DNA of 64,000 nt from positions 735,774 through 799,773 of the forward strand of contig NZ_FWEX01000005.1 in assembly GCF_900170025.1 (NCBI RefSeq), given 5' to 3'. This document shows, piece by piece, positions 7,760 through 16,267 of the stretch (the first letter of the stretch is position 1; every line of letters begins with the position of its first letter). The translations under genes were made by a program, and so were the position numbers. The notes beneath the pieces were generated by a model. It was not told the origin of the DNA, did not search any database, and worked only from the letters and a program-made list of their open reading frames with translations. The DNA comes from Nitrospira sp. ND1 (GTDB lineage Bacteria > Nitrospirota > Nitrospiria > Nitrospirales > Nitrospiraceae).

Positions 7760-7843
7760 CGTCTCTCCGTTCCCGTCCCGGTCGATTGCGGCGCCAGTCT
7801 ACCAGGAAGGCCCGAGGGGAGGAAGAGCGTCGGAGAGGGAAAA

Positions 7844-7867
7844 GAGCTGATGGCTTATGGCCGATGG
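7844..7867 (+). repeat. Degenerate intergenic repeat, family A
   Basis: This 24-base copy differs from the copy at 5510-5533 at one position only (GAGCTG versus GAGCTC). It is followed at about 7888-7915 by related CTATACGCTAT units. Confidence 0.6.
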
Positions 7868-7937
7868 TAGGAAGTGGCGCCTCCCGACTATACGCTATCA
7901 GCTATACGCTCTTGCGCCTCTTCCCGGAGTCGCCTAC

Positions 7938-8216
7938 TCAAGTAGGAATATCGGTGGTGCCGTCGTAGGAGGCGCGGGATTGGTGGGAGATTTTTAAGAC
8001 ATCGCCGTCTTTCACCACGGAATCGAGCGAGCCGACCTTGCGGTTCACGGTCACGAGCAATTCGCCGCGCACCACGAACGGCGCCAGGGCATCCATGAGA
8101 TCGGCATTGCCTTCGATGAGTAGCTTAATGGGCACCGATCCTTCCACTTCCACATCCATTTCCGGTTCCGTCACCCGCTGTTGTAATGTCGGCCCAAGAA
8201 TCAACACTTTGACCAT
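7938..8216 (-). CDS. MoaD/ThiS-like ubiquitin-fold protein
   Basis: A 92-residue beta-grasp protein. MVKVLILGPTLQQRV, then LLIEGNADLMDALAPF, and a C-terminal half with VTVNRKVGSLDSVVKDGDVL match the MoaD/ThiS fold. True sulphur carriers end in Gly-Gly. This one has a 16-residue tail after the last strand and no terminal Gly-Gly, so thiocarboxylation is doubtful unless the tail is cleaved. It may instead be a small adaptor. The start is supported by an A/G-rich region (CTGTAGATC) but not by a strong binding site. Upstream on the same strand is the FAD/Fe-S oxidoreductase plus cytochrome pair. Confidence 0.7.
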   Translation of the reverse strand: MVKVLILGPTLQQRVTEPEMDVEVEGSVPIKLLIEGNADLMDALAPFVVRGELLVTVNRKVGSLDSVVKDGDVLKISHQSRASYDGTTDIPT

Positions 8217-8249
8217 GATCTACAGTTCCTTCATGAGATTAGTAATTAG

Positions 8250-8276
8250 GAGCGTATGGCTTATAGCATATGGCTA
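8250..8276 (+). repeat. Degenerate intergenic repeat, family A (diverged)
   Basis: GAGCGTATGGCTTATAGCAT and the following ATGGC repeat the TATGGC/TTATAGC core of the copies at 5458 and 7844. Confidence 0.5.
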
Positions 8277-8338
8277 AGAGTCGGCGACGGAGTTCCGATA
8301 CAAGAGACGAACGACGCTTGACGAACGACGGCCCTCCA

Positions 8339-8581
8339 TTACCCTTGCGCGCGCGCGTGGCAATGCAGGCAATCCTGCCGCTTGGGATGCTGCACCGGCA
8401 AGGGGCGCGCGCCAGCCGGCGCATGGCAGGTCGTACACTGGCTCTCTACCGCGATCGCTTGGTGCGCGCTGTTCGCCGGCACCTTCGGGTTGCGGTCGCG
8501 CGGCGACGGCAGCAGGGCCACGCCTCCGACCACGAGCAGCGCCAGCACCACAAAAATGATATCCACTTTGCGAAAAGTCAT
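8339..8581 (-). CDS. Small membrane-anchored di-heme cytochrome c
   Basis: An 80-residue protein with one N-terminal membrane segment (about 7-24, IIFVVLALLVVGGVALL) and a short periplasmic part with two heme-binding motifs, CTTCH and CLHCH. It starts in a 4-base ATGA overlap with the stop of the FAD/Fe-S oxidoreductase, so the two are translationally coupled. A likely role is to pass electrons from that dehydrogenase, or from its quinone partner, to the respiratory chain (inference). At this size it carries little besides the hemes and anchor. No close named family is recognised. Confidence 0.82.
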   Translation of the reverse strand: MTFRKVDIIFVVLALLVVGGVALLPSPRDRNPKVPANSAHQAIAVESQCTTCHAPAGARPLPVQHPKRQDCLHCHARAQG

Positions 8582-11418
8582 TGGCCGGCTCCTGGTCGGG
8601 TCTCTGTTGCAGCCCCCGCCTCATAGGCGTCGTTGAGTAATTGCGCCACATGTTTCACCGCCACGCGGCCGCGCATGCCGTTGCTGAGCTGAATCATGCA
8701 GGCCGGGCAACTGGTGGCCACCGTCTCCGCCCCGCTCTGCTCGATATTCCGCCGCTTCCGGTCGAAGACCTTCTGCGACGTCTCGTAATCTTTCACGATG
8801 TAGGTGCCGGCGCCGCCCGCACAACGATCGGCGTCGGTCATCTCCACATAGTCCGATCCCGGCAGCTGTTTGAGCAACTGCCGCGGTTCTTTGGTCACCC
8901 CGGCGGCTCGCAGGTGACAGGACGAATGGTAGGTGACCTTCCCGCCCTGGCCTTCCGGCGTCCCCATCGGTGGATGCTGGTCGGATCGCGCCACGAATTC
9001 CGTGATGTGTACCACCTTCTTCGCCAACACATCCGCCGCCTGCTGTTCCGGCCCGCTCTCGAAAAACTTTTTGTATTCCTTGAGCATCAGCGTGCAGGAG
9101 GCGCAGCCCGTGACGACCTGATCATAGCCCGCCAGGGATTGCAGATTGAAGCGGGCGTTGTCTTTCACCAAATCTACATGCCCGTAGGTTTCGATCGGCG
9201 TCCCGGAACAACGCTGCGGTGGAAGCTCCGGCTCTACGTGATGTTTGCGTAAGACGGAAATGACCGCGTCCCCCACCCCATCGTCGAAGTAGTTCGCCGC
9301 GCAGCCATGGAAATAGGCGACGCGAGGGCCAGCCTTTTTCGCCGACGGTTGCGTGAGCTCCGGATACCGATTGCGCAAATGAGTCGTCGCGAGCTTGGGC
9401 AGGACCATGTCCGCCGGAAGTTTGGCTGTGGAGGCGATGCGCTTCATCACCGGCGCGGCCAGGCGTTCGAGCAGGGCGCGTGGAGCGGGCCGATCCCACC
9501 ATGACTGCGTCCTGGCCAATAGTTTAAGTATCGCTTCAAATACCGGCAACTTCGCCTGCAGGGCAAAGAGCCAGCGCGAGCCCTGATTGGGATTCTCGGC
9601 GCGCCGCTGCAGGATCAGCTCCGACACATCCACCCCGGCCGGACAGATCGTGCGGCAGGATTTGCAATTCAAGCAGGCTTCCACCACCCGCTTCGAGTCG
9701 AGGTAGCTGTAGTCCTTCGCCGTGACGATTTCGAACCAACCGCGCGAGCTCATGTCTTCCGACTGGAACACGTCGTAGACCGGACAGACGGAGTTACACT
9801 TCGCGCAGGTCGCACAGGATTTCGACAGCCGCTGGTAGTCGATGTGTTCGGTAAACGGCGTCTCGCTGATCTTGATGCCGGGGTTCATCACGTTCGCGGG
9901 ATCGAGCGTCTGCTTCACCTGCACGAAGAGTTGATACAACTCCTCCCCGAACATCTTGCGCACATATTCCGCCCGCACACGGCCGTCGCCGTGCTCGCCG
10001 CAAATGGACCCGTCGAACCGGGAGAGCACCGCGCCGTGGATCTCATGATAGGCCCGCACCATCTTGTCGAAGTCCTGGCGGTCGTTCACGTCGAGCAAGG
10101 GCGTGATGTGGGCGTTGCCGTTGCCGATATGGCCGAAGATTGCCACCGGCACATGCTGCCCCTCAAAGAAGGTTTCCAGGTAGCGGATCAACTCGCTGAT
10201 CCGTGTGGCGGGCACGACCACGTCGTCCACGAAGTTGATCGGCTTCTTGCGCGGATCGAACCGGTAGAGCGTGGGATACAGGGCCTTTCTGGCTTTCCAG
10301 AGTTGGTCGCGCTGCTCCTTGTCGTAGGCGATGGTGAGATCGCCGCACAGTTGATAGCGTCCGCAGATGGCAGCCATTTGATCGGCCCGTTCGCGCAGGT
10401 CGCCCTCGCCTTCGCTGCTGTCGAGTTCAGCCAGCAGCGTGGCGGCCGCATCGGCGGGAATGCCATGCGCCGACCGCCCGATCAAGTTCAGCGTGTTCGC
10501 ATCCATGACTTCCAACGCGCTCGGCCGGAGGCTCAACAAATGCGGCACCGCTTCCCCCACTTCTTCAAGGCGGCGAAAGTGAATCAACGCCGTCAGCGTA
10601 CCCTGTGGTTTCGGCACGAGACGAAGCGTCGCTTCGCTCACCACTCCCAACGTACCCTCACTGCCGACGAACAGTTTAGGGAGATCAAAGACACCGCGAC
10701 TCAGGCCGTCGACGAGGCCAAACAGGTTATACCCGCAACTATTCTTGCTCACCGTCGGCTTCTTGCTGTCGATCAGGCTGCGCTGCCGCTGGACGAGGTC
10801 GAGGATCGGCTTGAGCGACGGATGGGCCGCGAGGGTCTGATCCAGTCCCGGATCGTTGAGGTTGATCGAGGAAGCGGAGAGCCAGGAGCCGGACGGCAGG
10901 CAGACACGCATGGCCTGGACGTTATCCTTGACGGCGCCGTAGATCAGGGTGTGGGGCCCGGCCGAATTGTTGGCGAGCATGCCCCCGAGCTTGCACATGT
11001 CTCCGCTGGACGGGTCGGGACCGAAGAGAAGATTGCGTCGCCCGAGCTGCTTGTTCAATTCAGCCAGGACGATCCCCGGCTGCACGCGGGCCCAGCGTTC
11101 CTCCCCATTCACTTCGAGGATACGATTCATCTTGGAGATATCCAGGATGATGCCGGAGCCGATCGCAGAGCCGGTCAGATTGGTGCCGGCCGCGCGCGGC
11201 GTGAGGGGGATGCCCCGCTCCACCGCAAATCGCACGACGGTATCGATGTCGCCTTCATGCTCCGCGAGCACGACGGCTTGCGGCTGCATCCGGTAAATGC
11301 TGGCATCGACGGCGTAGGCGGTCAGCGTGGGCACGTCGTTCCGGACCTTCGCCTGTCCGAGGAGTTGCCGAAGGCCGCTGACGACGACGCATGAGGTGTT
11401 GGGAAGGATGAGGGTCAT
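8578..11418 (-). CDS. Fused FAD-linked D-2-hydroxyacid dehydrogenase / Fe-S oxidoreductase
   Basis: The 946-residue protein joins a GlcD/Dld-like half to a GlcF-like half. The FAD-binding domain covers about 40-230, with the flavin loop PRAAGTNLTGSAIGSG. The FAD-oxidase C-terminal domain runs to about 520 and contains GEHGDGRVRAEYVRKMFG. Two 4Fe-4S motifs follow (CATCAKCNSVCP and CLNCKSCRTICP), then two cysteine-rich CCG domains (HGCAANYF...RCSGTP and SSCHLRAAG...RCAGGAGTY). Such fusions (YdiJ-like) oxidise D-lactate, D-2-hydroxyglutarate or glycolate and feed electrons through the Fe-S centres. The substrate cannot be read from the sequence. The coupled di-heme cytochrome suggests a respiratory acceptor. 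It is transcribed divergently from a NAD-dependent D-2-hydroxyacid dehydrogenase. Confidence 0.92.
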   Translation of the reverse strand: MTLILPNTSCVVVSGLRQLLGQAKVRNDVPTLTAYAVDASIYRMQPQAVVLAEHEGDIDTVVRFAVERGIPLTPRAAGTNLTGSAIGSGIILDISKMNRILEVNGEERWARVQPGIVLAELNKQLGRRNLLFGPDPSSGDMCKLGGMLANNSAGPHTLIYGAVKDNVQAMRVCLPSGSWLSASSINLNDPGLDQTLAAHPSLKPILDLVQRQRSLIDSKKPTVSKNSCGYNLFGLVDGLSRGVFDLPKLFVGSEGTLGVVSEATLRLVPKPQGTLTALIHFRRLEEVGEAVPHLLSLRPSALEVMDANTLNLIGRSAHGIPADAAATLLAELDSSEGEGDLRERADQMAAICGRYQLCGDLTIAYDKEQRDQLWKARKALYPTLYRFDPRKKPINFVDDVVVPATRISELIRYLETFFEGQHVPVAIFGHIGNGNAHITPLLDVNDRQDFDKMVRAYHEIHGAVLSRFDGSICGEHGDGRVRAEYVRKMFGEELYQLFVQVKQTLDPANVMNPGIKISETPFTEHIDYQRLSKSCATCAKCNSVCPVYDVFQSEDMSSRGWFEIVTAKDYSYLDSKRVVEACLNCKSCRTICPAGVDVSELILQRRAENPNQGSRWLFALQAKLPVFEAILKLLARTQSWWDRPAPRALLERLAAPVMKRIASTAKLPADMVLPKLATTHLRNRYPELTQPSAKKAGPRVAYFHGCAANYFDDGVGDAVISVLRKHHVEPELPPQRCSGTPIETYGHVDLVKDNARFNLQSLAGYDQVVTGCASCTLMLKEYKKFFESGPEQQAADVLAKKVVHITEFVARSDQHPPMGTPEGQGGKVTYHSSCHLRAAGVTKEPRQLLKQLPGSDYVEMTDADRCAGGAGTYIVKDYETSQKVFDRKRRNIEQSGAETVATSCPACMIQLSNGMRGRVAVKHVAQLLNDAYEAGAATETRPGAGQ

Positions 11419-11525
11419 GCTTGTGATTACGTTGCGTCATTGTAGTCGCTCGGCAGAGAGCAGGACAAGTGAGTTGTTGCGTCGCACACGATTCGCTAAG
11501 ATACGTGCCATTCGAACGAGGCGCC

Positions 11526-12497
11526 ATGTCACCTCCCATCCTCTACATCTCCCGACTGTTGCCCGATCCGGTCATGGCGGCAGCACGCCAGCAGTTTCAG
11601 CTCTTCAATGAGCCGCGCGACATCGCGCCCTCGTGGGAGACCTTCAAGGCAGGCCTTCGCGAAGCCGATGCGGCCATCTGCACCCTGACCGATCGCGTGG
11701 ATACAGCTCTGCTGGCCGAGCCGACCAGACTCAAGATCCTGGCGAACTACGCCGTGGGTTACAACAATATCGACCTCGCCGCCGCGACGGCCAAGGGCAT
11801 TGTCGTCACGAATACTCCGGACGTCTTGACCGACTCCACTGCCGATCTCACCTGGGCCTTGATCCTGGCGGTGGCGCGGCGGGTGGCAGAAGGCGATGCC
11901 TACGTGCGAGCCGGCGCTTGGCCCGGTTGGGCACCGACTCAGATGCTGGGGACGGATGTCTCGGGCAAGGTGCTGGGGATCGTCGGCATGGGCCGGATCG
12001 GACAGGCGGTGGCGAAGCGGGCCGCCGGGTTCAACATGCGCATTTGTTACAGCTCACGGACCCCGCATGCGCCGGGACAGGGCTCATCGCAATGGGAACA
12101 GCGCGCCCTGCCCGACCTGCTGAGGGAGGCCGACTTCGTGACTCTGCATGTGCCGCTCAGCCCGGAGACTCATCACTTGATCGGTCCGCGGCAGCTGGCA
12201 CTCATGAAGCCCACGGCGTTTCTGATCAATACCTCGCGAGGTCCGGTGGTGGATGAAGGCGCGTTGGTCGATGCGCTCCTGCGACGTCGGCTGGCCGGCG
12301 CGGGGCTGGATGTGTTTGAACAGGAGCCGGTCTTTCACCCCAGCCTGCGCGACCTCCGGCAGGTGGTGCTCCTCCCGCACCTCGGCTCCGCAACCCTGGC
12401 GACACGTGTGCGCATGGGGATGATCTGTCTGGAGAATGTTGCCGCAGTCTGCGCCGGGAGGCTGGCTCCGAATCAGGTGAATCGCACGCAGGCGTAG
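11526..12497 (+). CDS. NAD(P)-dependent D-2-hydroxyacid dehydrogenase (glyoxylate/hydroxypyruvate reductase type)
   Basis: The start at 11526 is preferred because GAGG precedes it and the protein then opens MSPPILYISRLLPDPVM; a longer frame to 11469 lacks support. At 323 residues it is normal family length. The Rossmann motif GMGRIG lies at 154-159. The catalytic set is visible as an Arg in NTSRGPVVDE, a Glu in the FEQEP segment and a His in LPHLGSAT. These enzymes reduce glyoxylate, hydroxypyruvate or other 2-oxoacids. The divergent neighbour oxidises D-2-hydroxyacids, so the two may act on the same pool in opposite directions (inference). Substrate is not determined. Confidence 0.9.
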   Translation: MSPPILYISRLLPDPVMAAARQQFQLFNEPRDIAPSWETFKAGLREADAAICTLTDRVDTALLAEPTRLKILANYAVGYNNIDLAAATAKGIVVTNTPDVLTDSTADLTWALILAVARRVAEGDAYVRAGAWPGWAPTQMLGTDVSGKVLGIVGMGRIGQAVAKRAAGFNMRICYSSRTPHAPGQGSSQWEQRALPDLLREADFVTLHVPLSPETHHLIGPRQLALMKPTAFLINTSRGPVVDEGALVDALLRRRLAGAGLDVFEQEPVFHPSLRDLRQVVLLPHLGSATLATRVRMGMICLENVAAVCAGRLAPNQVNRTQA

Positions 12498-12552
12498 GAC
12501 CTCTACCCTCGCATCAGCCCATCAGCAGCAGGATTTCTAGGTAAAGCGAGGT

Positions 12553-14472
12553 TTAGTGGCCCGCTAGTGGCAGGGGACTGGTCTGACTGGAAGCCGGACG
12601 TTCCGGATGGGCGACCCCGTTGGTGCCGAGGGTGCGCAGCGCTTCAACCCGGCGGGGCACGTCGTGAAACGAGGGAATGGACTGATACATGGCGAGTGCT
12701 CGATCGCGGGCGCCGGTTTTCTCGTAGAGCATGGCCAGTTCATACCGCACAAGCTGCGCATTGCCTCCCCGGCAGCGCGAATCGGCGATGAGCTTCTCCA
12801 GCAATTGAATGGCCTGATCGAACCGGTTCTGCTCCTTGAGGCAAAGTCCCAGCATCAGGCAGGAATCGACGAAAAACCCGGAGTCCTTCATCGAGGAGAC
12901 GAACTCTTCCTTCGCTTCTTCCAACAACCCCATGTCCTTGTAGGCCATGCCCAGCGCGTACTGCGTTTCCGCGTCCACCTGGGCGATGGGTTGCGCAGCA
13001 GGAACGGGGGCCGGAGTAGGCTCGACGGGAGTGGCCTGGGCAACGGGCAGCGCCGGAGCCGGAACGGGTGGAGGCGGCGGGGCGACCTGAGCCAGCACAG
13101 GCGCCGCCGGGGGCGCTGGAGCGGCAGGAGTAGCCGAGCTGTCCTGCAATCGGAACGGCATGTCTACCGCAGGCGCGGCAATGACCGGAGCGGGAGCCGG
13201 TTCCGGTTGTGGTTCCGGTTCGAGCTGGATCGCGACAGGCTCCGGTGTCATCACCATCGGCTCTGTGACTTCCGGTTCGGTGGACGATGAGGCAGTCGGG
13301 TCGAACGCCGGCGCGAGCTTGCGGGCAATGGCACTGCCCGGGGCCAAGGCCTGGACCTTCTCGAACAGCTCAGCCGGCAGCGTGGGCATGCCCGGTTCCG
13401 GATGTTCCAGCAAAATTTCCACGGCCCTGCCGAAATGCTGCGCTGCCGTGGCGGCATCCCCTTTTTCCTGATAGAGCTCGCCCAGCAGTTCCAACATCGG
13501 CACGGATGCCGGTTCGACCTTGAGATAGTCGTTAATCAACGACTCGGCCATGACATAGTCTTGCGCGCGCAGCGCGGCGCCGGCCAGGAATCGATATTCA
13601 CCCAACGCGACCTGCAAATTTCCCTGCAACAGATGCAGCCGCGCCAGCAGTTGGCAGATTTCCGGATTGCCCGGCTCCCGGCTCAGCAGCTGGGTCAACA
13701 TGGCTTCGGCACCGGCATACTGCCCTTCTTCGATCCGGCGCGTCGCTTCAGCCATGAGATCGCTGCCTTCACCCGGCTTCGCCGCGGCCGCAGACGGTTT
13801 GGCGACGCGTGCCAGGTTCAAGGGCGCGCCTCCGCCCGCCTCGATCATGGTAACGATTTCTTTGGCTTCGGCGTTCTCCGGATTCAGGCGCAAGACCGCC
13901 GCATACATGGCATTGGCCTGTTCATACTGTTGGGCGGCCGAACGCTCCCGCCCGAGTTGGAGATACACGCGAATCGCTTCGTCGACTAATTGTTCCTGCT
14001 CACAGAGTTCCGCCACGCGCAGCTGCGCATCCAGGTTCGACGGATCCTGTGAAATGATTTTGCGGTAGATCTCCAGGGCTTCTTTGTTGCGGCCGTCCTT
14101 AAAATAGTGCTTGCCCAGGGTCAAATAATCCTGAACGGCGCTGCTCAACAACCCTCGCTCCGCATTCAAGTCGCCGAGGTGTCGATAGATGTCGATCTTG
14201 GTGGGATCGACCTTGAGAATTTTTTTATAGGCGGCAATGGCCTTGAGGACAGACCCTTCGGAGCGGAAGGCGCCGGCGGCCTGAAGAAAGGCGGCGACGG
14301 CGTCGGGCGTGGCATTGCGTTTCAGCTGGAGGTCGCCGATGGAGTTGAAAATCGTCCCGTCGGCCGGGGTATCGGTGGTGAGTTTTCGCCATTCGGCAAT
14401 GGCAGCTTCGTACTGCCCCTTGGAGGCAAAGAGCTGCGCGTTTTGGAGAACTGTTCGGCGATCGACAGCCAA
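12553..14472 (-). CDS. Large tetratricopeptide-repeat protein
   Basis: The 639-residue protein carries about eight TPR units in two blocks: about 1-385 (for example AQLFASKGQYEAAIAEWRKL and YLTLGKHYFKDGRNKEALEI) and about 510-615 (YALGMAYKDMGLLEEAKEEF). A Pro/Ala/Glu-rich linker of about 110 residues (about 395-505) joins them and is probably disordered. There is no signal peptide or membrane segment, so it is likely cytoplasmic. TPRs mediate protein contacts; the partner is unknown. It stands alone between the hydroxyacid dehydrogenase and cspA. Confidence 0.85.
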   Translation of the reverse strand: MAVDRRTVLQNAQLFASKGQYEAAIAEWRKLTTDTPADGTIFNSIGDLQLKRNATPDAVAAFLQAAGAFRSEGSVLKAIAAYKKILKVDPTKIDIYRHLGDLNAERGLLSSAVQDYLTLGKHYFKDGRNKEALEIYRKIISQDPSNLDAQLRVAELCEQEQLVDEAIRVYLQLGRERSAAQQYEQANAMYAAVLRLNPENAEAKEIVTMIEAGGGAPLNLARVAKPSAAAAKPGEGSDLMAEATRRIEEGQYAGAEAMLTQLLSREPGNPEICQLLARLHLLQGNLQVALGEYRFLAGAALRAQDYVMAESLINDYLKVEPASVPMLELLGELYQEKGDAATAAQHFGRAVEILLEHPEPGMPTLPAELFEKVQALAPGSAIARKLAPAFDPTASSSTEPEVTEPMVMTPEPVAIQLEPEPQPEPAPAPVIAAPAVDMPFRLQDSSATPAAPAPPAAPVLAQVAPPPPPVPAPALPVAQATPVEPTPAPVPAAQPIAQVDAETQYALGMAYKDMGLLEEAKEEFVSSMKDSGFFVDSCLMLGLCLKEQNRFDQAIQLLEKLIADSRCRGGNAQLVRYELAMLYEKTGARDRALAMYQSIPSFHDVPRRVEALRTLGTNGVAHPERPASSQTSPLPLAGH

Positions 14473-14600
14473 GAAGACTCCTCACCCGACGTTGAGAGTC
14501 AACGCTAACAGTCTGCCTTTTCTTTGTCAAACAAATGGATAAAAGAGCAACACCGCGAACGCGGCGTCCAGAGCGGACGAAATCAACGATGGCAAACCGG

Positions 14601-14627
14601 CGGCCCCTCCGGAACACGGAGGGGCCG
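14601..14627 (-). terminator. Hairpin downstream of the cold-shock gene
   Basis: A perfect 10-bp GC-rich stem (CGGCCCCTCC/GGAGGGGCCG) with a 7-base loop lies 22 bases after the cold-shock stop codon on the minus strand. The following T-run is weak, so termination strength is uncertain. Confidence 0.65.
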
Positions 14628-14648
14628 CGGATTACGATGCCCCGGCAA

Positions 14649-14867
14649 TCAGGAGGCCGTTGCGAGATCCTTCAACACGTTCGCCGCTTGCGGCCCCTTG
14701 GCTCCCTGCACGATGTCGAACTCGACGTTCTCCCCCTCTTTCAACGTCTTGAATCCCTCGCCCTGCAGCGCGGAATAATGCACGAAGACATCGTCTCCGC
14801 CATCGAGCCGGATAAACCCGAACCCCTTACGATCGTTGAACCATTTCACTGTCCCCTTGGTCTTCAT
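14649..14867 (-). CDS. cspA: Cold-shock family RNA/DNA-binding protein
   Basis: A 72-residue single cold-shock domain with both nucleic-acid motifs, KGFGFI (14-19) and DVFVHY (26-31). It binds single-stranded RNA or DNA and melts secondary structure. A strong AAAGGGAGG site precedes the ATG. The region upstream to about 15060 has no other gene and may provide a long 5' leader of the kind that regulates csp genes, but I could not define its promoter. A hairpin terminator follows. The paralogue number (cspA, B and so on) cannot be assigned. Confidence 0.95.
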   Translation of the reverse strand: MKTKGTVKWFNDRKGFGFIRLDGGDDVFVHYSALQGEGFKTLKEGENVEFDIVQGAKGPQAANVLKDLATAS

Positions 14868-15177
14868 ACGGTCCTCCCTTTCTCAACGCACAGACATAAT
14901 GAGCGCATCAGCTCGCCGGCTGAGTCGCATGGCATGGTAATGATGACGATAAAAGGAGAAATAAAACCGACGAGCGTGAAAGCTCTTGCGAGGCGTTGAG
15001 ACAATATTCAACCCGAACCATCGTGACCTACTGAAAAGTGCGCAGCGATGTACCATGGGGTGAAAATCTTGTCAAGCGGGAAGTTTCGAGAATGGCTCTC
15101 AGATCTGTTTACAAGCTCCGTAGACTCTTCTATAGTGCGGCAACTCAAGTCTCCGATGTAGGATTTCGACCGCCCTC
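14868..15177. other. Divergent intergenic region between cspA and lptF
   Basis: 310 bases without a gene. The left part is the probable 5' leader of the cold-shock gene. The right part holds the lptF promoter at 15108-15136. No repeat was seen. Confidence 0.7.
15108..15136 (+). promoter_or_regulatory. Sigma-70-type promoter for lptF operon
   Basis: TTTACA (15108-15113) and TATAGT (15131-15136) are separated by exactly 17 bases, each one base from consensus. The GTG of lptF lies 42 bases further on. Confidence 0.7.
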
Positions 15178-16263
15178 GTGCTGCACACCATCCTCGATCG
15201 CTATATTTTCCGCGAGCTCTTCTCCCCGTTCGGCATCAGCCTGGCGGCGCTCTGTTTCGTCATGCTCACGAAAGAGCTGTTGCGGCTGGTGGAACTGCTG
15301 GTGACGAAGGGCATCGGCTTTCTCTCGGTGCTGAAAGTGTTCGCCCATTTGCTGCCGTCGTTTCTGGTCCTCACCCTGCCCATCGCGGGCATCATTGCCA
15401 CCATTACGGCCTTCGGCCGGTTATCCCTCGACAAGGAACTCGTGGCGATGCGCGCCGCCGGCTTCAGCCTCCTGCGGCTGTCTCAGTCGGTGTTTCTTTT
15501 CGCCGGGCTGGTCTGCGGCCTGACGCTGGTGATGGCGCAGTACGGGCAACCCTGGAGCAACGTCAATCTCAAGAAGGTGGCGCTGAACCTGTTGCGCGAC
15601 GAACTCGTGTTGGAACTCGATCGCGGCGTCTTTAATGAAGCCATTCCCAAGATGACGATCTACGTACCGGACGCCCAGGAGGGACAGGACAACCGGGGCA
15701 TTTTCGTGGCCGATGAACGGAACCCGGCCGATCCACGTATCATCGTCGCGCAGCAGTATCAGGTCATGACCGATCCGGCCAGCAGCCAGGTGGCGCTACG
15801 GCTGATGAACGGCGTCATCCATAGTCGCCCCCAGAATCCGGAGGAGTATCAGAAGATTTCGTTTACGTCCTACGACTTGAAGCTGAGCTTGAGCGCGAGC
15901 CTGTACGGCGCGGAGGAACGCACGCCGATCGACGTCATTCGCGCCAAGCTGGAGAGCACCGGCTGGACGGATACCAACGCGTTGCGGCGCTTGATGGAAT
16001 ATTATAAGGACCTGGCCTTCCCTGCGGCCTCGCTGGTGTTCTGTATCCTGGGAGTGCCGGTCGGCATCGTGTCCAAACGTTCGGGCAGCATCGGCGGGTT
16101 TGCGGTGGGCGTGCTGGTGGTCATCGCCTACTATGTCCTCAATGTGGCCTGCGAGTTCCTGGTCACCACCCTGTGGATTTCCCCGTTCGCCGGCGCCTGG
16201 TTACCCAACGTGATGTTCACCCTGGTGACCATTCTGTGGTTCTATCGGGTGAGCCGCCAATAG
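15178..16263 (+). CDS. lptF: LPS export ABC transporter permease LptF
   Basis: The 361-residue protein is a YjgP/YjgQ-family permease. Six membrane helices are arranged as three N-terminal (to about 120) and three C-terminal (from about 285), flanking a periplasmic beta-jellyroll domain (about 130-265). The N-terminus LDRYIFRELFSPFGISLAAL is typical. With LptG and LptB it extracts lipopolysaccharide from the inner membrane and passes it to LptC/A. The start is GTG, downstream of a clear promoter. lptG follows after 4 bases. Assignment as F rather than G rests on gene order. Confidence 0.93.
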   Translation: MLHTILDRYIFRELFSPFGISLAALCFVMLTKELLRLVELLVTKGIGFLSVLKVFAHLLPSFLVLTLPIAGIIATITAFGRLSLDKELVAMRAAGFSLLRLSQSVFLFAGLVCGLTLVMAQYGQPWSNVNLKKVALNLLRDELVLELDRGVFNEAIPKMTIYVPDAQEGQDNRGIFVADERNPADPRIIVAQQYQVMTDPASSQVALRLMNGVIHSRPQNPEEYQKISFTSYDLKLSLSASLYGAEERTPIDVIRAKLESTGWTDTNALRRLMEYYKDLAFPAASLVFCILGVPVGIVSKRSGSIGGFAVGVLVVIAYYVLNVACEFLVTTLWISPFAGAWLPNVMFTLVTILWFYRVSRQ

Positions 16264-16267
16264 TCCT

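Noticed and set aside
9844-11394. A 516-codon plus-strand open frame opposite the FAD/Fe-S dehydrogenase
   Set aside because: It lies entirely antisense to a complete enzyme gene and has a biased composition typical of shadow frames.
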